Assembly: GCA_903928915.1 (NCBI GenBank) | Contig: CAIYSL010000063.1 | Span: 1 to 33,000 of the forward strand | DNA: 33,000 nt | DNA from: an uncultured Syntrophobacterales bacterium | Lineage (GTDB): Bacteria; Desulfobacterota; Syntrophia; Syntrophales; UBA5619 | Direction of reading: 5' to 3' | Shown here: piece by piece, positions 1 through 8,265 of the stretch | How positions within the stretch are numbered: the stretch's first letter is position 1 | Layout: each line of letters begins with the position of its first letter | The notes under the pieces: model-generated | Databases searched by the model: none | What the model was told of the DNA's origin: nothing | Seen by the model: only the letters and a program-made list of their open reading frames with translations | Made by a program: the position numbers and the translations under genes

Positions 1-167
1 GCGCCCTGGATGCCCTGACGCTGGGGTTTCGGGTCACCGTCCTGCTCGACGCGTGCCGCGGCGTGGATGTGCCGGCGGGCAACGTCGGCCGCACCGTGGC
101 CGACATGCGCGACCGGGGGGTGCGGATTCTGAGCGGCGTCGCCTTCGGGGATTTCCTCCCCTCCTGA
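1..167 (+). CDS. pncA: Nicotinamidase (isochorismatase-like hydrolase), C-terminal part
   Basis: Only the last 54 codons are in the window; the reading frame starts at base 3 and stops with TGA at 165-167. The segment reads ALDALTLGFRVTVLLDACRG followed by a VDVPAGNVGRTVADMR helix and an RGVRIL strand, which is the characteristic end of bacterial nicotinamidases: the helix and strand after the catalytic cysteine, then the DACRGVD turn. The enzyme hydrolyses nicotinamide to nicotinate and ammonia in the cytoplasm. The convergent neighbour is nicotinate phosphoribosyltransferase, which uses that nicotinate, so context supports the call. The catalytic Asp, Lys and Cys lie upstream of the window and cannot be checked. 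A generic isochorismatase-family hydrolase is the alternative. Confidence 0.8.
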   Translation, partial: ALDALTLGFRVTVLLDACRGVDVPAGNVGRTVADMRDRGVRILSGVAFGDFLPS

Positions 168-218
168 ACGCCCCGGACGGTCTCCGGCCCTTCGCCGGCG
201 GCGGCCGCCGGTTCCGCC

Positions 219-1556
219 TCAGGCGTACCGGTTCCGCGTCTCCTCCCGCAAGCGGATCAGGGCGGGCGAGATCCCGACCGCGTAGGGGGGATCGCCCTCC
301 AGCCGGCGCAGGTTTTCCGGCAGCGTCTGCAGCTGCTGTCCGACGGTGCGGCTGATCGCCGCCAGATCGGCGGGCCCCTCCCGACGCCGTCCCTTCTCCA
401 TGACCCTCGTGAGCAGCGGCTCGCCCGCGTAGCGTTCCCCTGCGAGTGCGATCGTATCTCCGGCCATCATGCCCGCCGACATCCGGCGGAAGACCTGCTT
501 GCGTCCGGGAAGGGTCGCCTTGCCCGGGGAGGTCTTGAGCCGCGGCTGCCCGGCGTACTCGACGAGCTTGTAGGCGCATTCGAGGTAGGGGGCGTCTGCG
601 GAGGTGTCGAGTTTCGTCCCCACACCGAAGCCGTCGAGCGGGGCCCCGCCGGCCAGCAGGTCCCGGATGCCGTGCTCGTCGATGTTGCCGCTTGCGAACA
701 GCTGGACCTCCCCGAGACCCTCTTGGTCGAGCAGGGCGCGGACCTCCTTCGACAGGGTGAGGATATCGCCGCTGTCCAACCGCAGGGCGCGCGTCCGGAT
801 CCCCTCCGCGGCGAGCCGTTTGATGGCGGCCGCGGCATGGCGGGCGCCCCGGAGGGTATCGTAGGTATCGATCAGGAGCGTGACGTTCGCGGGGTTGGCC
901 CGGCCGTAGTTGACGAAGGCCTCTTCCTCGGTTGCGTGGGCCTCGACGTAGGAGTGGGCCATCGTTCCGAACAGGGGGATGCCATAGCGCGCCCCGGCGA
1001 GCACCGTGGCGGTCCCGGCGAACCCGGCGATCCGGGTCGCCCGCGCCGCGAGCAGGCCCGCTTCGGCCCCGTGGGCCCGCCTCAGGCCGAAGTCGACCAG
1101 CAGAGCCTTTCCGTCGGCGGCCAGCACGCAGCGCGCCGCCTTGGTGGCGATCAGGGTTTCGAAATGGAGGAGGTTGATCAGCCGGGTCTCCACGAACTGC
1201 GCCTGGACGATCGGGGCGACGACGCGGATCAGCGGTTCGTTGGCGAAGAACAGCGTCCCCTCGGGAAGGGCGTACAGATCCCCGGTGAAGCGGAAGGCGG
1301 CGAGATAGTCGAGCAGGCTCCGGGAAAATCTTCCGGTCCCGGCGAGGTAGGCGATCTCCGCGGCGGAGAAGCGCAGCTCCCCGAGGTAGGTGAGCAGCGA
1401 CTCCAGGCCGGCGGCGACGAGGAAGCCCCGGCCGGCGGGGAGGTCCCGGACATAAAATTCGAAGGCGGCCTCCTCCTCCATGCCCTCGCGAAGGTAGGCC
1501 TCCAACATCGTGAGTTGGTAGAGGTCGGTCAGCAGAGGGCTCGTCAGGGGGTCCAT
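219..1556 (-). CDS. pncB: Nicotinate phosphoribosyltransferase
   Basis: A 445-residue protein that joins nicotinate and PRPP to make nicotinate mononucleotide, the entry step of the Preiss-Handler NAD salvage route. The N-terminus has the family signature TDLYQLTM (about residues 10-17), followed by the LPAGRGFLVAAGLE segment, the VDFGLRRAHG region, GTMAHS, LRLDSGD and the GVGTKL phosphate-binding loop, all in the usual order. Length fits the bacterial NAPRTase family. The ATG at 1556 is the start that leaves the full TDLYQLTM domain; GAGGAG lies a suitable distance upstream on the minus strand. It converges on the nicotinamidase tail with about 50 bases between the stops, a stretch holding a GC-rich palindrome (CCGGCGGC/GCCGCCGG) that could act as a shared terminator but lacks a T tract. 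Confidence in family is high. Confidence 0.95.
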   Translation of the reverse strand: MDPLTSPLLTDLYQLTMLEAYLREGMEEEAAFEFYVRDLPAGRGFLVAAGLESLLTYLGELRFSAAEIAYLAGTGRFSRSLLDYLAAFRFTGDLYALPEGTLFFANEPLIRVVAPIVQAQFVETRLINLLHFETLIATKAARCVLAADGKALLVDFGLRRAHGAEAGLLAARATRIAGFAGTATVLAGARYGIPLFGTMAHSYVEAHATEEEAFVNYGRANPANVTLLIDTYDTLRGARHAAAAIKRLAAEGIRTRALRLDSGDILTLSKEVRALLDQEGLGEVQLFASGNIDEHGIRDLLAGGAPLDGFGVGTKLDTSADAPYLECAYKLVEYAGQPRLKTSPGKATLPGRKQVFRRMSAGMMAGDTIALAGERYAGEPLLTRVMEKGRRREGPADLAAISRTVGQQLQTLPENLRRLEGDPPYAVGISPALIRLREETRNRYA

Positions 1557-1625
1557 TGAGGTCGATGCTCCTCGAGGGTGAACGGGTTCCGGTCCGGGAA
1601 GCGCTACATCCCACCCGCTCGGGCG

Positions 1626-1654
1626 ATTCTACCACACCAGCCGGCATTTGGCTA
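1626..1654 (-). promoter_or_regulatory. Candidate sigma70-type promoter for pncB
   Basis: On the minus strand a TAGCCA hexamer (1649-1654) is separated by 17 bases from TAGAAT (1626-1631), 4/6 and 5/6 matches to the -35 and -10 consensus. It lies about 70 bases upstream of the pncB start in the divergent gap before selB. Found by eye only. Confidence 0.35.
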
Positions 1655-1703
1655 TGTATCTTTGCGGTTGTGAAAACCCGGTGACTCTGGTACGTTCCGG
1701 GGC

Positions 1704-3629
1704 ATGAAGCATCTCGTGATGGGCACTGCCGGCCACGTTGATCACGGCAAGACCGCGCTGGTCAAGCGTCTCACCGGCGTCGACACCGACCGGCTCAAGG
1801 AGGAAAAGCAGCGGGGGATCACGATCGAACTGGGGTTCGCCTCGCTGACCCTCCCCGACGGGCGGACCCTGGGGGTTGTCGACGTCCCGGGCCACGAGCG
1901 GTTCGTCCGGCACATGGTGGCCGGGGCGGCCGGGATCGACCTGGTGGTGCTGGTCATCGCGGCCGACGAGGGGGTGATGCCGCAGACCCGGGAGCATCTC
2001 CAGATCTGCACCCTCCTGGGGATAGCAAAAGGGCTCGTCGCCCTCACCAAGATCGACATGGTGGACGCGGAGTGGCTGGCCCTCGTCCGGGAAGACGTCC
2101 GTGAGTTTCTCACGGGGACCTTTCTCGAGGGGGCGGCGGTGGTGCCGGTCTCCGCGCTGACGGGGGCGGGTGTCCCCGAACTGATCGAGGCAATCGCCCG
2201 CATCGCCGCCGAGGTCGAGCCGGCTGCCGACGTGGGTATCTTCCGCCTCCCGGTGGACCGGGTGTTCACGATGAAGGGATTCGGCACCGTCGTCACGGGG
2301 ACGTTGATCTCCGGCAGGGTGGCGGTGGGCGAAGAGGTGGAGGTTACCCCGGTGGGACTCCGGGCCAAGGTGCGGGGGCTGCAGGTCCATAACCGCGCAG
2401 TGGAGAGCGCCGAGGCAGGGCAGCGGACCGCCGTCAACCTGCAGGGGGTCGATCGGGCGACGATCGCCCGGGGGTACCTCCTGGCCGCGCCCGACAGCCT
2501 GATGACGTCGCAACGCCTCGACTGCCGGTACCGGCATCTCGCGGCAGCGGGGCGGAATCTGAAAAACAGGACCCTGGTGCGCATCCACACCGGGACGAGC
2601 GAGGTGATGGGGCGGATCATCCTGATCGACCGGGATGAGCTCAAGCCGGGCGAGGAGGGGTTCTGCCAGGTCGTCCTCGAAGAGCCTCTGGCCGTGGTTG
2701 CGGGGGATCGGTTCGTCGTCAGGAGTTCTTCCCCGGTCACGACGATCGGCGGCGGCGAGATCGTCGATCCCCTGCCGGCGAAACACAAACGGTCGGCGGC
2801 GACCGTCCGGGAGGAGTTCAGCGTTCTGGCGGAGGGCGATCCGGAGGCGCGGGTTGCCATGGTGATGGCGCGGGCCGGGATCGGCGGAATACGGGAGGGC
2901 GGCCTCGTCGTCCGGACGGGGATCCGCCGGACGGACCTGCGCAGGCTCCTGGAGGGGATGTTCTCCAGCCGGACGGCCCACCTGGTCGATCGGGAAGAGG
3001 GGCGGGTCCTCTCGGGCCCGGTGTACGCCGATCTGCTGGCGCGGATCTCCGGGGAACTGCGGCAGTACCACGAGCACTTTCCCCTGAGGGAGGGTCTCTC
3101 CCGGGAGGAACTCCGGGGGACGCTGGGGATGGGGGAGGGGGCGGGGCAGAAGATCTTCGCCATGGCCCTCCGGGAGCTCGAACGGCGCGGCGAGGTCGCC
3201 GTCGAGAAGGACCAGATCCGCCTGGCGGGGCACCAGGTTCGGCTCCAGGGGGAGATGGGGGATCTGCGGGGCAGCCTCGCCGTGCTCTACCGGGAGAGCG
3301 GTCTGGCGCCGCCTACGCTGAAAGAGGTCCTGGAGCGCTTTCCCGACCGAAAGAAAGAGATCGCGAGCCTCATCAAGGTCATGACCCAGGAGGGGGAACT
3401 GGTCCGGATCAGCGAAGACCTGAACTTCCACCGGGAAGTCCTGGCGGGGCTCCGGGAGGCGTACCGGAACAACCTCGTCCGGGAGGGAAAGGCCACCCCG
3501 GCAAGCTTCCGAGAGCTGACCGGGCTCTCGCGGAAATACATCATCCCGCTGATGGAGTACTTCGACATGACGAAGCTGACCATGCGGGCGGGCGAGCACA
3601 GGATCCTCCGGGAACGGCAGGAGCGGTGA
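1704..3629 (+). CDS. selB: Selenocysteine-specific translation elongation factor
   Basis: A 641-residue GTPase that carries selenocysteinyl-tRNA to the ribosome and reads SECIS hairpins so that UGA is decoded as selenocysteine. The N-terminal GTP-binding domain shows the P-loop GHVDHGKT (residues 10-17), the switch segment [15 protein letters not shown] (60-64) and TKID (115-118). SelB-specific features are the short G domain, the following EF-Tu-like domains 2 and 3 (from about residue 170), and a C-terminal half of winged-helix repeats ending in [17 protein letters not shown], the SECIS-binding end. Length is close to the usual 610-640. The ATG at 1704 has only a weak ribosome site but begins exactly at the conserved [17 protein letters not shown]. 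The YhaM-like gene follows after 31 bases, so the two are probably cotranscribed. No selA, selD or tRNA-Sec is visible nearby. Confidence 0.97.
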   Translation: MKHLVMGTAGHVDHGKTALVKRLTGVDTDRLKEEKQRGITIELGFASLTLPDGRTLGVVDVPGHERFVRHMVAGAAGIDLVVLVIAADEGVMPQTREHLQICTLLGIAKGLVALTKIDMVDAEWLALVREDVREFLTGTFLEGAAVVPVSALTGAGVPELIEAIARIAAEVEPAADVGIFRLPVDRVFTMKGFGTVVTGTLISGRVAVGEEVEVTPVGLRAKVRGLQVHNRAVESAEAGQRTAVNLQGVDRATIARGYLLAAPDSLMTSQRLDCRYRHLAAAGRNLKNRTLVRIHTGTSEVMGRIILIDRDELKPGEEGFCQVVLEEPLAVVAGDRFVVRSSSPVTTIGGGEIVDPLPAKHKRSAATVREEFSVLAEGDPEARVAMVMARAGIGGIREGGLVVRTGIRRTDLRRLLEGMFSSRTAHLVDREEGRVLSGPVYADLLARISGELRQYHEHFPLREGLSREELRGTLGMGEGAGQKIFAMALRELERRGEVAVEKDQIRLAGHQVRLQGEMGDLRGSLAVLYRESGLAPPTLKEVLERFPDRKKEIASLIKVMTQEGELVRISEDLNFHREVLAGLREAYRNNLVREGKATPASFRELTGLSRKYIIPLMEYFDMTKLTMRAGEHRILRERQER

Positions 3630-3660
3630 GCGGCACAATCGAAGCAGGCAAGGGGGAGCA

Positions 3661-4683
3661 GTGAACAAGAAGACGGTGTACGCGGAGGACATCAAGACCG
3701 GGGACAAGGTGTGCGAGGTGTTTCTGGCGGCGGAAAAGACCCTGGCCTATTCCCAGAAGGGATCGCCGTACCTGAACCTCCGCCTGCGGGATCGGACCGG
3801 CGACGTGGACGGCAAGGTGTGGGAGAATGCCCTGGCCTGGGACAAGACCTTCAAGAAGGGCGATTTGATCCGGATCCAGGCGCGGGCGCTCAATTTCAAG
3901 AACGCCATCCAGCTTTCGATCATCGAGCTGAAGCAGGTCGACGACCGCGAGGTCGATCTGGCTGATTTCTTCGCCGTGGCGAAGGGAGACCTCGCCGGGA
4001 TGTTTGCCGCGCTGATGGAGTATGTGGAGCGGATCAAGACCCCCTGCCTGACCGCGTTGCTCCATTCCTTCTTCCGGGACGAGCGGACCGTCGCGCTGTT
4101 CAAGCGGGCGCCGGCGGCCAAGGGATTCCACCACGTCTACATCGGCGGCCTGCTGGAACACACCCTCTCGGTGGTCCGCCTCCTCGCAGCGGCTGCGGAC
4201 CACTATCCGGGGATCAACCGGGACCTCCTGATCGCCGGCGGGATCCTCCACGACATCGGGAAGATCTACGAATTTTCGTTCGAGCGGATCGTGGAGTACA
4301 GCGATGCCGGCCGGCTGGTCGGCCACATCGTGATGGGGGTGGAGATGGTCGACGAGAAGATCGCCGCGATCCCCGATTTTCCAGCGCAGACGGCCATGGA
4401 ACTCCGCCACCTGATCCTCAGCCATCACGGGGTCCTGGAATACGGTTCCCCGAAGCGCCCCAAGACCCTGGAGGCGCTGATCGTCCATTTCATGGACGAC
4501 CTCGACGCCAAGGTGAACGCCTTCCAGGAGCACATCCGCGGTTCCCGCGACGAGGAGTCCGACTGGACCCCCTACCACCGGCTGTTCGACCGGTACATCT
4601 ACAAGGGGAAACCGTTTCCGAACGATGAGGAGGGAAGGACGCCCGGACCTCCGGCGCCGCCCCCGCCGGCGGAGGGCAGCTGA
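3661..4683 (+). CDS. YhaM-like 3'-5' exoribonuclease (OB fold plus HD domain)
   Basis: A 340-residue protein with the layout of the YhaM/CBF1 family: an N-terminal OB-type nucleic-acid-binding domain (about residues 8-92; LNLRLRDRTGDVDGKVW is typical) followed by an HD phosphohydrolase domain. Metal-binding residues are visible as GFHHVY (155-160), LLEHT with His167, the HD pair His197-Asp198 in ILHDIGK, and a later LILSHHG. The family removes nucleotides from the 3' end of RNA or single-stranded DNA in a metal-dependent way. The GTG at 3661 is chosen because GGGGGAG lies just upstream and the OB domain begins directly after it. The last 20 residues are a Pro-rich tail beyond the family core. 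It sits 31 bases behind selB; a functional link is not evident. Confidence 0.88.
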   Translation: MNKKTVYAEDIKTGDKVCEVFLAAEKTLAYSQKGSPYLNLRLRDRTGDVDGKVWENALAWDKTFKKGDLIRIQARALNFKNAIQLSIIELKQVDDREVDLADFFAVAKGDLAGMFAALMEYVERIKTPCLTALLHSFFRDERTVALFKRAPAAKGFHHVYIGGLLEHTLSVVRLLAAAADHYPGINRDLLIAGGILHDIGKIYEFSFERIVEYSDAGRLVGHIVMGVEMVDEKIAAIPDFPAQTAMELRHLILSHHGVLEYGSPKRPKTLEALIVHFMDDLDAKVNAFQEHIRGSRDEESDWTPYHRLFDRYIYKGKPFPNDEEGRTPGPPAPPPPAEGS

Positions 4684-4759
4684 GAACGGTATTTTCCCCT
4701 CAAGTTTTTCTCCCCCCGTGCCGATATCAGAGGAGACACCCTGCGGAAGGAGGAGACCC

Positions 4760-5101
4760 ATGTCGAACGCCGCCGATATCTCCCTTTCGGCGATCCGTGC
4801 CCTGGACAGGGCAAACGAGGTGATCGCCAATAACATCGCCAACGTGAACACCGGGGGCTTTCAGAAGAGCCGCGCCGCCACGGCCCAGTCCGAAACGGGA
4901 GGGGTGACGCTGAGCATCGAACAGCTGAGCCTGCCGATCGACACGGTGACCCTCGGGGGGCAGGCGCACACCGCCTCCACCGTGGAGCCGGCCGAGGAGC
5001 TGATCAGCCTGATGGTCAACCGGCACAGCTACGACGCCAACATCCAGGTCCTCAAGACTGCCGAGGAGATGCAGGGGACGCTGTTCGACCTCTTCGGGTA
5101 G
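4760..5101 (+). CDS. Minimal flagellar basal-body rod-like protein
   Basis: A 113-residue protein. Its N-terminus (ISLSAIRALDRANEVIANNIANVNTGGFQ, about residues 6-34) is the rod-protein N-terminal helix with the ANNIANVNT signature, and its C-terminus (VEPAEELISLMVNRHSYDANIQVLKTAEEM) is the rod/hook C-terminal helix. Only about 45 residues lie between the two, so it is shorter than typical FlgB or FlgC (about 130-145). The ATG at 4760 is preceded by AAGGAGGA (4747-4754). In flagellate bacteria such proteins form the axial rod after export by the flagellar type III system. No other flagellar gene is in the window, and the neighbours are selB and an RNase on one side and a baeRF protein on the other. 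It could be an orphan FlgC paralogue or a protein with another role; family membership is clear, function is not. Confidence 0.8.
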   Translation: MSNAADISLSAIRALDRANEVIANNIANVNTGGFQKSRAATAQSETGGVTLSIEQLSLPIDTVTLGGQAHTASTVEPAEELISLMVNRHSYDANIQVLKTAEEMQGTLFDLFG

Positions 5102-5117
5102 CGCTTCTCGCCGCCCC

Positions 5118-6266
5118 TCAGTACCTAAACACGGCGGCCAGGTCGCCCGGGCCGGGCATCCTCTCCGGAGGGAGGACGAAGACCGACCCCCCGTTCAGGT
5201 ACGTCTGGATTGCGGCGGTCTCGAGCAGGTCTTCACCCGCCGATCCCGTTTCCCCCGCAAGCGCGACCGTCCCGGCGGCCGCATCGAACGTGCCCATGGC
5301 CCGTCGTCCCTGGGCGGTGAACAGCGAACCGATTCGTCCGTGGGCCGCCGCCGGGAGGATCTCCCGCACATCCGTCGAGGTAAGGCCCGTCCCCGAGGAC
5401 TGCCGGTACTGGGCAAGGGCGTCGGTTTCTGCCTTCCGGAAGAAGGGTTTGACGATCTTCAGGGCCGCGCGATGGAGGGATTCCGTGCTCACCCCCTGGG
5501 GGTTGCCGGGGATTCCCGCCTCCATCAGGTGGGGATAGGTGTTGACCTCGCGGTAGATCGGGAAGAGATACTCGACGCCGGCCAGGACCAGGGGGGCCCG
5601 TTCGTCCTTCAGTAAGTCGCGGAGACCCCGGTCGATCAGGCGGAAATACTTCAGCAGGTTGTCCTTCGTATCCTCGGTTACCCCCCCGTGTCCGGAAACC
5701 ATGGCCATCCCCGGGGCGCCGCTCAGGGAACCGGCGCGGAACCGGACCTGTTTATCGAACCCGTCGATCTTGAGCGCCTCGGCGAGCCCCTTGGGGAGCG
5801 TTTCCAGTTCGATCGCCTGCACACTGTTGCCGGTCCCTTCCAGGAGCCGGATTTCCTTCTGACTGAGGGCAAGGATGTAGAAGCGACCGTCGCCGCCGAG
5901 CACCGGCAGGAGCGGTTTGATGTGGAAGGTATCGGCTACGACGACGAGCTCGGCGAACGACTCGGGAAGGCAGTAGGAGCGGAACAGATCGGAGGAGAGG
6001 AAGAGCGCCAGGCCGTCGCTCTGCCTCCGCCAGAACAGGACGTTGCCCGGCAGCGCCTGGGCGGGTTCGAGCAGGGCCTTGCCCTCCTGGGGGCGCACCC
6101 CCCCGGCCAGCAGCTTTTCCTCGGCGGTGCGCAAGAGATTCCTGAAGCGGATCGGGTTCTGCTGACTCTCTGCGCCGGTACGGTAGGTGGGCATGAAGAT
6201 CGAGACGCACAACCCCTGGTGTTTTCCCAGTAATGCCGTTAATTCATCCTGTGAAAATGCATTCAT
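5118..6266 (-). CDS. baeRF-family protein (bacterial relative of archaeo-eukaryotic release factors)
   Basis: A 382-residue soluble protein with no signal peptide. It begins with a DELTALLGKHQGLCVSIFMPTYRTG segment (residues 7-31), continues with NPIRFRNLLRTAEEKL and a GRFYILALSQKEIRLLEGT core, and has SGHGGVTEDTKDNLLKYFR at about residues 191-209, then YLFPIYREVNTYPHL. That architecture matches the baeRF families, predicted homologues of aRF1/eRF1 with a proposed but little tested link to ribosome rescue or stress. The segment at 192-195 (GHGG) takes the place of the GGQ loop of true release factors. I think subfamily 7 or 3 but cannot separate them by eye. The ATG at 6266 is chosen over an upstream extension because GGGAGAGGA precedes it and the extension is low-complexity. 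It converges with the rod-like gene. Confidence 0.75.
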   Translation of the reverse strand: MNAFSQDELTALLGKHQGLCVSIFMPTYRTGAESQQNPIRFRNLLRTAEEKLLAGGVRPQEGKALLEPAQALPGNVLFWRRQSDGLALFLSSDLFRSYCLPESFAELVVVADTFHIKPLLPVLGGDGRFYILALSQKEIRLLEGTGNSVQAIELETLPKGLAEALKIDGFDKQVRFRAGSLSGAPGMAMVSGHGGVTEDTKDNLLKYFRLIDRGLRDLLKDERAPLVLAGVEYLFPIYREVNTYPHLMEAGIPGNPQGVSTESLHRAALKIVKPFFRKAETDALAQYRQSSGTGLTSTDVREILPAAAHGRIGSLFTAQGRRAMGTFDAAAGTVALAGETGSAGEDLLETAAIQTYLNGGSVFVLPPERMPGPGDLAAVFRY

Positions 6267-6537
6267 TGGGTCCTCTCCCTTCTCTCTGGTAAACCCCCGT
6301 CTCTGTTTGTCGCCGGTGTCTGCTGTCCCTCCTTTCCCCCGCAGGCCCGCCGGAAAAGGCGGCGCCCTCGGCAAAAAGGATAAAGTATCCGCGGGGACAA
6401 AGCAAATTATTTCTTGCAGGTGCCCGCCTGTGGTGGTACCCCTTGTGCTCGACGGACCGCGGGCGATTTCCCTTTGCAGCGACCGCAAACTGTGATAGGA
6501 GACTCCGCTTTTCTGGAGCGGGGAGGGAGAATACCGG
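6267..6537. other. Divergent intergenic region between the baeRF gene and the EF-P operon
   Basis: About 270 bases that must hold the promoters of both flanking units. The plus-strand gene has a clear ribosome site, GGGAGGGAGA at 6521-6530. A short AT-rich patch (AAATTATTTC near 6405) is the likeliest promoter area, but I could not place a convincing -35/-10 pair on either strand. Confidence 0.4.
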
Positions 6538-7653
6538 GTGTTGCGGATGCGGGAGGACAGAGAAATCGGCGCGGGCGGCGGCAGCGGGGTATCGGCCCGG
6601 TGGCAGGACTGGCAGTGGCAGCTCACGAACAGGGTGCAGTCGCTGGCACAGCTCGCCGCAGTGACCGGTCTGCCCGTGCGGTCCCTCGCCCCGCTGAGAC
6701 CGGTAGCCGGCGTCTACCCTGTCGCGATCACCCCCTACTACTGGTCGCTCGTGGACGCCGCCGCTCCGGACGACCCGCTCCGCCGTCAGTGCGTGCCCGA
6801 CCCGCGGGAGCTCGAGTGCTCCGGAGGGGACCTCGCCGATCCCCTGGGCGAGGAGGAGGCCATGCCGGTCCCGGGGCTGATCCATCGCTACCCCGACCGG
6901 TGCCTGGCGATCGTCACCAGCGAGTGCGCCGTCCACTGCCGGCACTGCAACCGCAAACGGCTCTGGCGCGGCCCCGGGTACGGCCGAACGCGGGAGCGGC
7001 TGCGGGCGATGGTGGACTACGTCAGCCGGACCCCCGCCGTCCGGGAGGTGATCGTCTCGGGGGGCGATCCGCTGCTGATCGCCGAGGATCTGCTGGACTG
7101 GTTCCTGGGGGAGCTCAGGGCGATACCCCACGTGGAGGTCCTCCGAATCGGGAGCAGGATCCCGGTCACCCTGCCGATGCGCGTCACGCCGCAGCTCTGC
7201 GCCATGCTGAAGCGGCATCGGCCGCTCTGGTTCAACACCCAGTTCAACCACGGCCGGGAGGTCACCCCCGAAGCGGCCGCGGCGTGCGAGATGCTCCTGA
7301 CCGCCGGGATCCCCGTATCGAACCAGTCGGTCCTGCTTCAGGGGGTGAACGACGACGCCGAGACGATGCGGGACCTGCTCACGGCCTTGGAGCGAATCTC
7401 GGTCCGTCCCTACTACCTGTTCCAGTGCGAGCCCGTCCGCGGCGCGGGCCATTTCCGGGCCGATCCCGCGCACGGCATGGAGATGATGGAGAGGCTCCGG
7501 CGCACCCTCTCGGGGCTCTGCCTCCCCCGCTACGTCCTTGACTGCCCCGGCGGCCGCGGGAAGATCCCGCTGCAGCGCCTTTCCCTCCGCGCCGAGCGGG
7601 GCGCGGCCCGAAGGGAGAAACAATGTTTTGACAACGGCGACAGGATGGATTAG
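6538..7653 (+). CDS. epmB: KamA/EpmB-family radical SAM lysine aminomutase, probably EF-P beta-lysylation
   Basis: A 371-residue radical SAM, PLP-dependent aminomutase. The iron-sulfur motif CAVHCRHC gives Cys130, Cys134 and Cys137 in the CxxxCxxC spacing. VSGGDPLL is the SAM-contacting segment, and PGGRGKIP near the C-terminus supplies the likely PLP lysine, Lys342. LAM/EpmB proteins convert alpha-lysine to beta-lysine; EpmB makes the (R)-beta-lysine that EpmA attaches to EF-P. The RHCNR form of the cluster motif is nearer to KamA than to enteric EpmB (RYCFR), but the directly following efp and epmA genes make an EF-P role the best reading. GTG at 6538 is preferred because GGAGG lies 11 bases upstream; TTG 6541 and ATG 6547 are alternatives. 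A free lysine 2,3-aminomutase remains possible. Confidence 0.85.
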   Translation: MLRMREDREIGAGGGSGVSARWQDWQWQLTNRVQSLAQLAAVTGLPVRSLAPLRPVAGVYPVAITPYYWSLVDAAAPDDPLRRQCVPDPRELECSGGDLADPLGEEEAMPVPGLIHRYPDRCLAIVTSECAVHCRHCNRKRLWRGPGYGRTRERLRAMVDYVSRTPAVREVIVSGGDPLLIAEDLLDWFLGELRAIPHVEVLRIGSRIPVTLPMRVTPQLCAMLKRHRPLWFNTQFNHGREVTPEAAAACEMLLTAGIPVSNQSVLLQGVNDDAETMRDLLTALERISVRPYYLFQCEPVRGAGHFRADPAHGMEMMERLRRTLSGLCLPRYVLDCPGGRGKIPLQRLSLRAERGAARREKQCFDNGDRMD

Positions 7654-7694
7654 AAGACGTGAACATATCCCCCAACTAAGGAGAACCCAGTGGT

Positions 7695-8258
7695 ATGTAC
7701 ACAGCCAGCGACTTGAGAAAAGGGTTACGGATCAAGATCGAAAGCGATCCGTATATCATCACCGAATTCAACTTCGTCAAACCGGGGAAGGGACAGGCCC
7801 TGTACCGCTGCAAGCTGAAGAACATGATCAACGGCAACCAGTTCGAGCGGACGTTCCGGTCGGTCGACGTCTTCGAGGCGGCCGATCTGCAGGAGAAGAA
7901 GATGCAGTACCTCTACAAGGAAGAGGGAAAATACTGCTTCATGGACAACCAGACCTACGAGCAGGTGTTTCTCTCCGACGAGCAGGTGGGCGAGGCGAAG
8001 AATTTTCTCCTCGACAACCTCGAGGTGGAGATCCTGTTCTTCGAAGACCGGCCGCTGGGGATCAGCCTGCCCAACTTCATCGAGGTGACCGTGACCAAGG
8101 CCGATCCCTGGGCCAAGGGGGATTCGGTGTCGGGCAACACCAAGCCGGTGACCGTCCAGACCGGCTACGTACTCCAGGTCCCCCCCTTCATCGAGGAGGG
8201 GGAGAAGATCAGGATCGACACCCGCAGCGGGGAGTATCTGACCCGGGTCAAAGGATGA
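7695..8258 (+). CDS. efp: Elongation factor P
   Basis: A 187-residue protein that binds between the P and E sites and relieves ribosomes stalled at consecutive prolines. It shows the three-domain EF-P layout: an N-terminal KOW-like domain with the modified-loop motif FVKPGKGQA (Lys32 is the expected beta-lysylation site), a central OB domain containing LPNFIEVTV, and a C-terminal OB domain ending in IRIDTRSGEYLTRVKG. Length and motifs match E. coli EF-P (188 residues). AAGGAG lies about 10 bases upstream of the ATG at 7695. It is flanked by the aminomutase (41 bases upstream) and EpmA (7 bases downstream), so the modification enzymes and their substrate are probably cotranscribed. Confidence 0.97.
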   Translation: MYTASDLRKGLRIKIESDPYIITEFNFVKPGKGQALYRCKLKNMINGNQFERTFRSVDVFEAADLQEKKMQYLYKEEGKYCFMDNQTYEQVFLSDEQVGEAKNFLLDNLEVEILFFEDRPLGISLPNFIEVTVTKADPWAKGDSVSGNTKPVTVQTGYVLQVPPFIEEGEKIRIDTRSGEYLTRVKG

Positions 8259-8265
8259 CGGACGG

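Noticed and set aside
168-218. Shared bidirectional terminator between pncA and pncB
   Set aside because: The palindrome is strong but there is no T run on either side, so I do not list it as a terminator.
1629-3707. A 692-codon open frame on the minus strand opposite selB
   Set aside because: It is the mirror of a certain gene in GC-rich DNA, rich in Pro, Arg, His and Asp, and matches no family.
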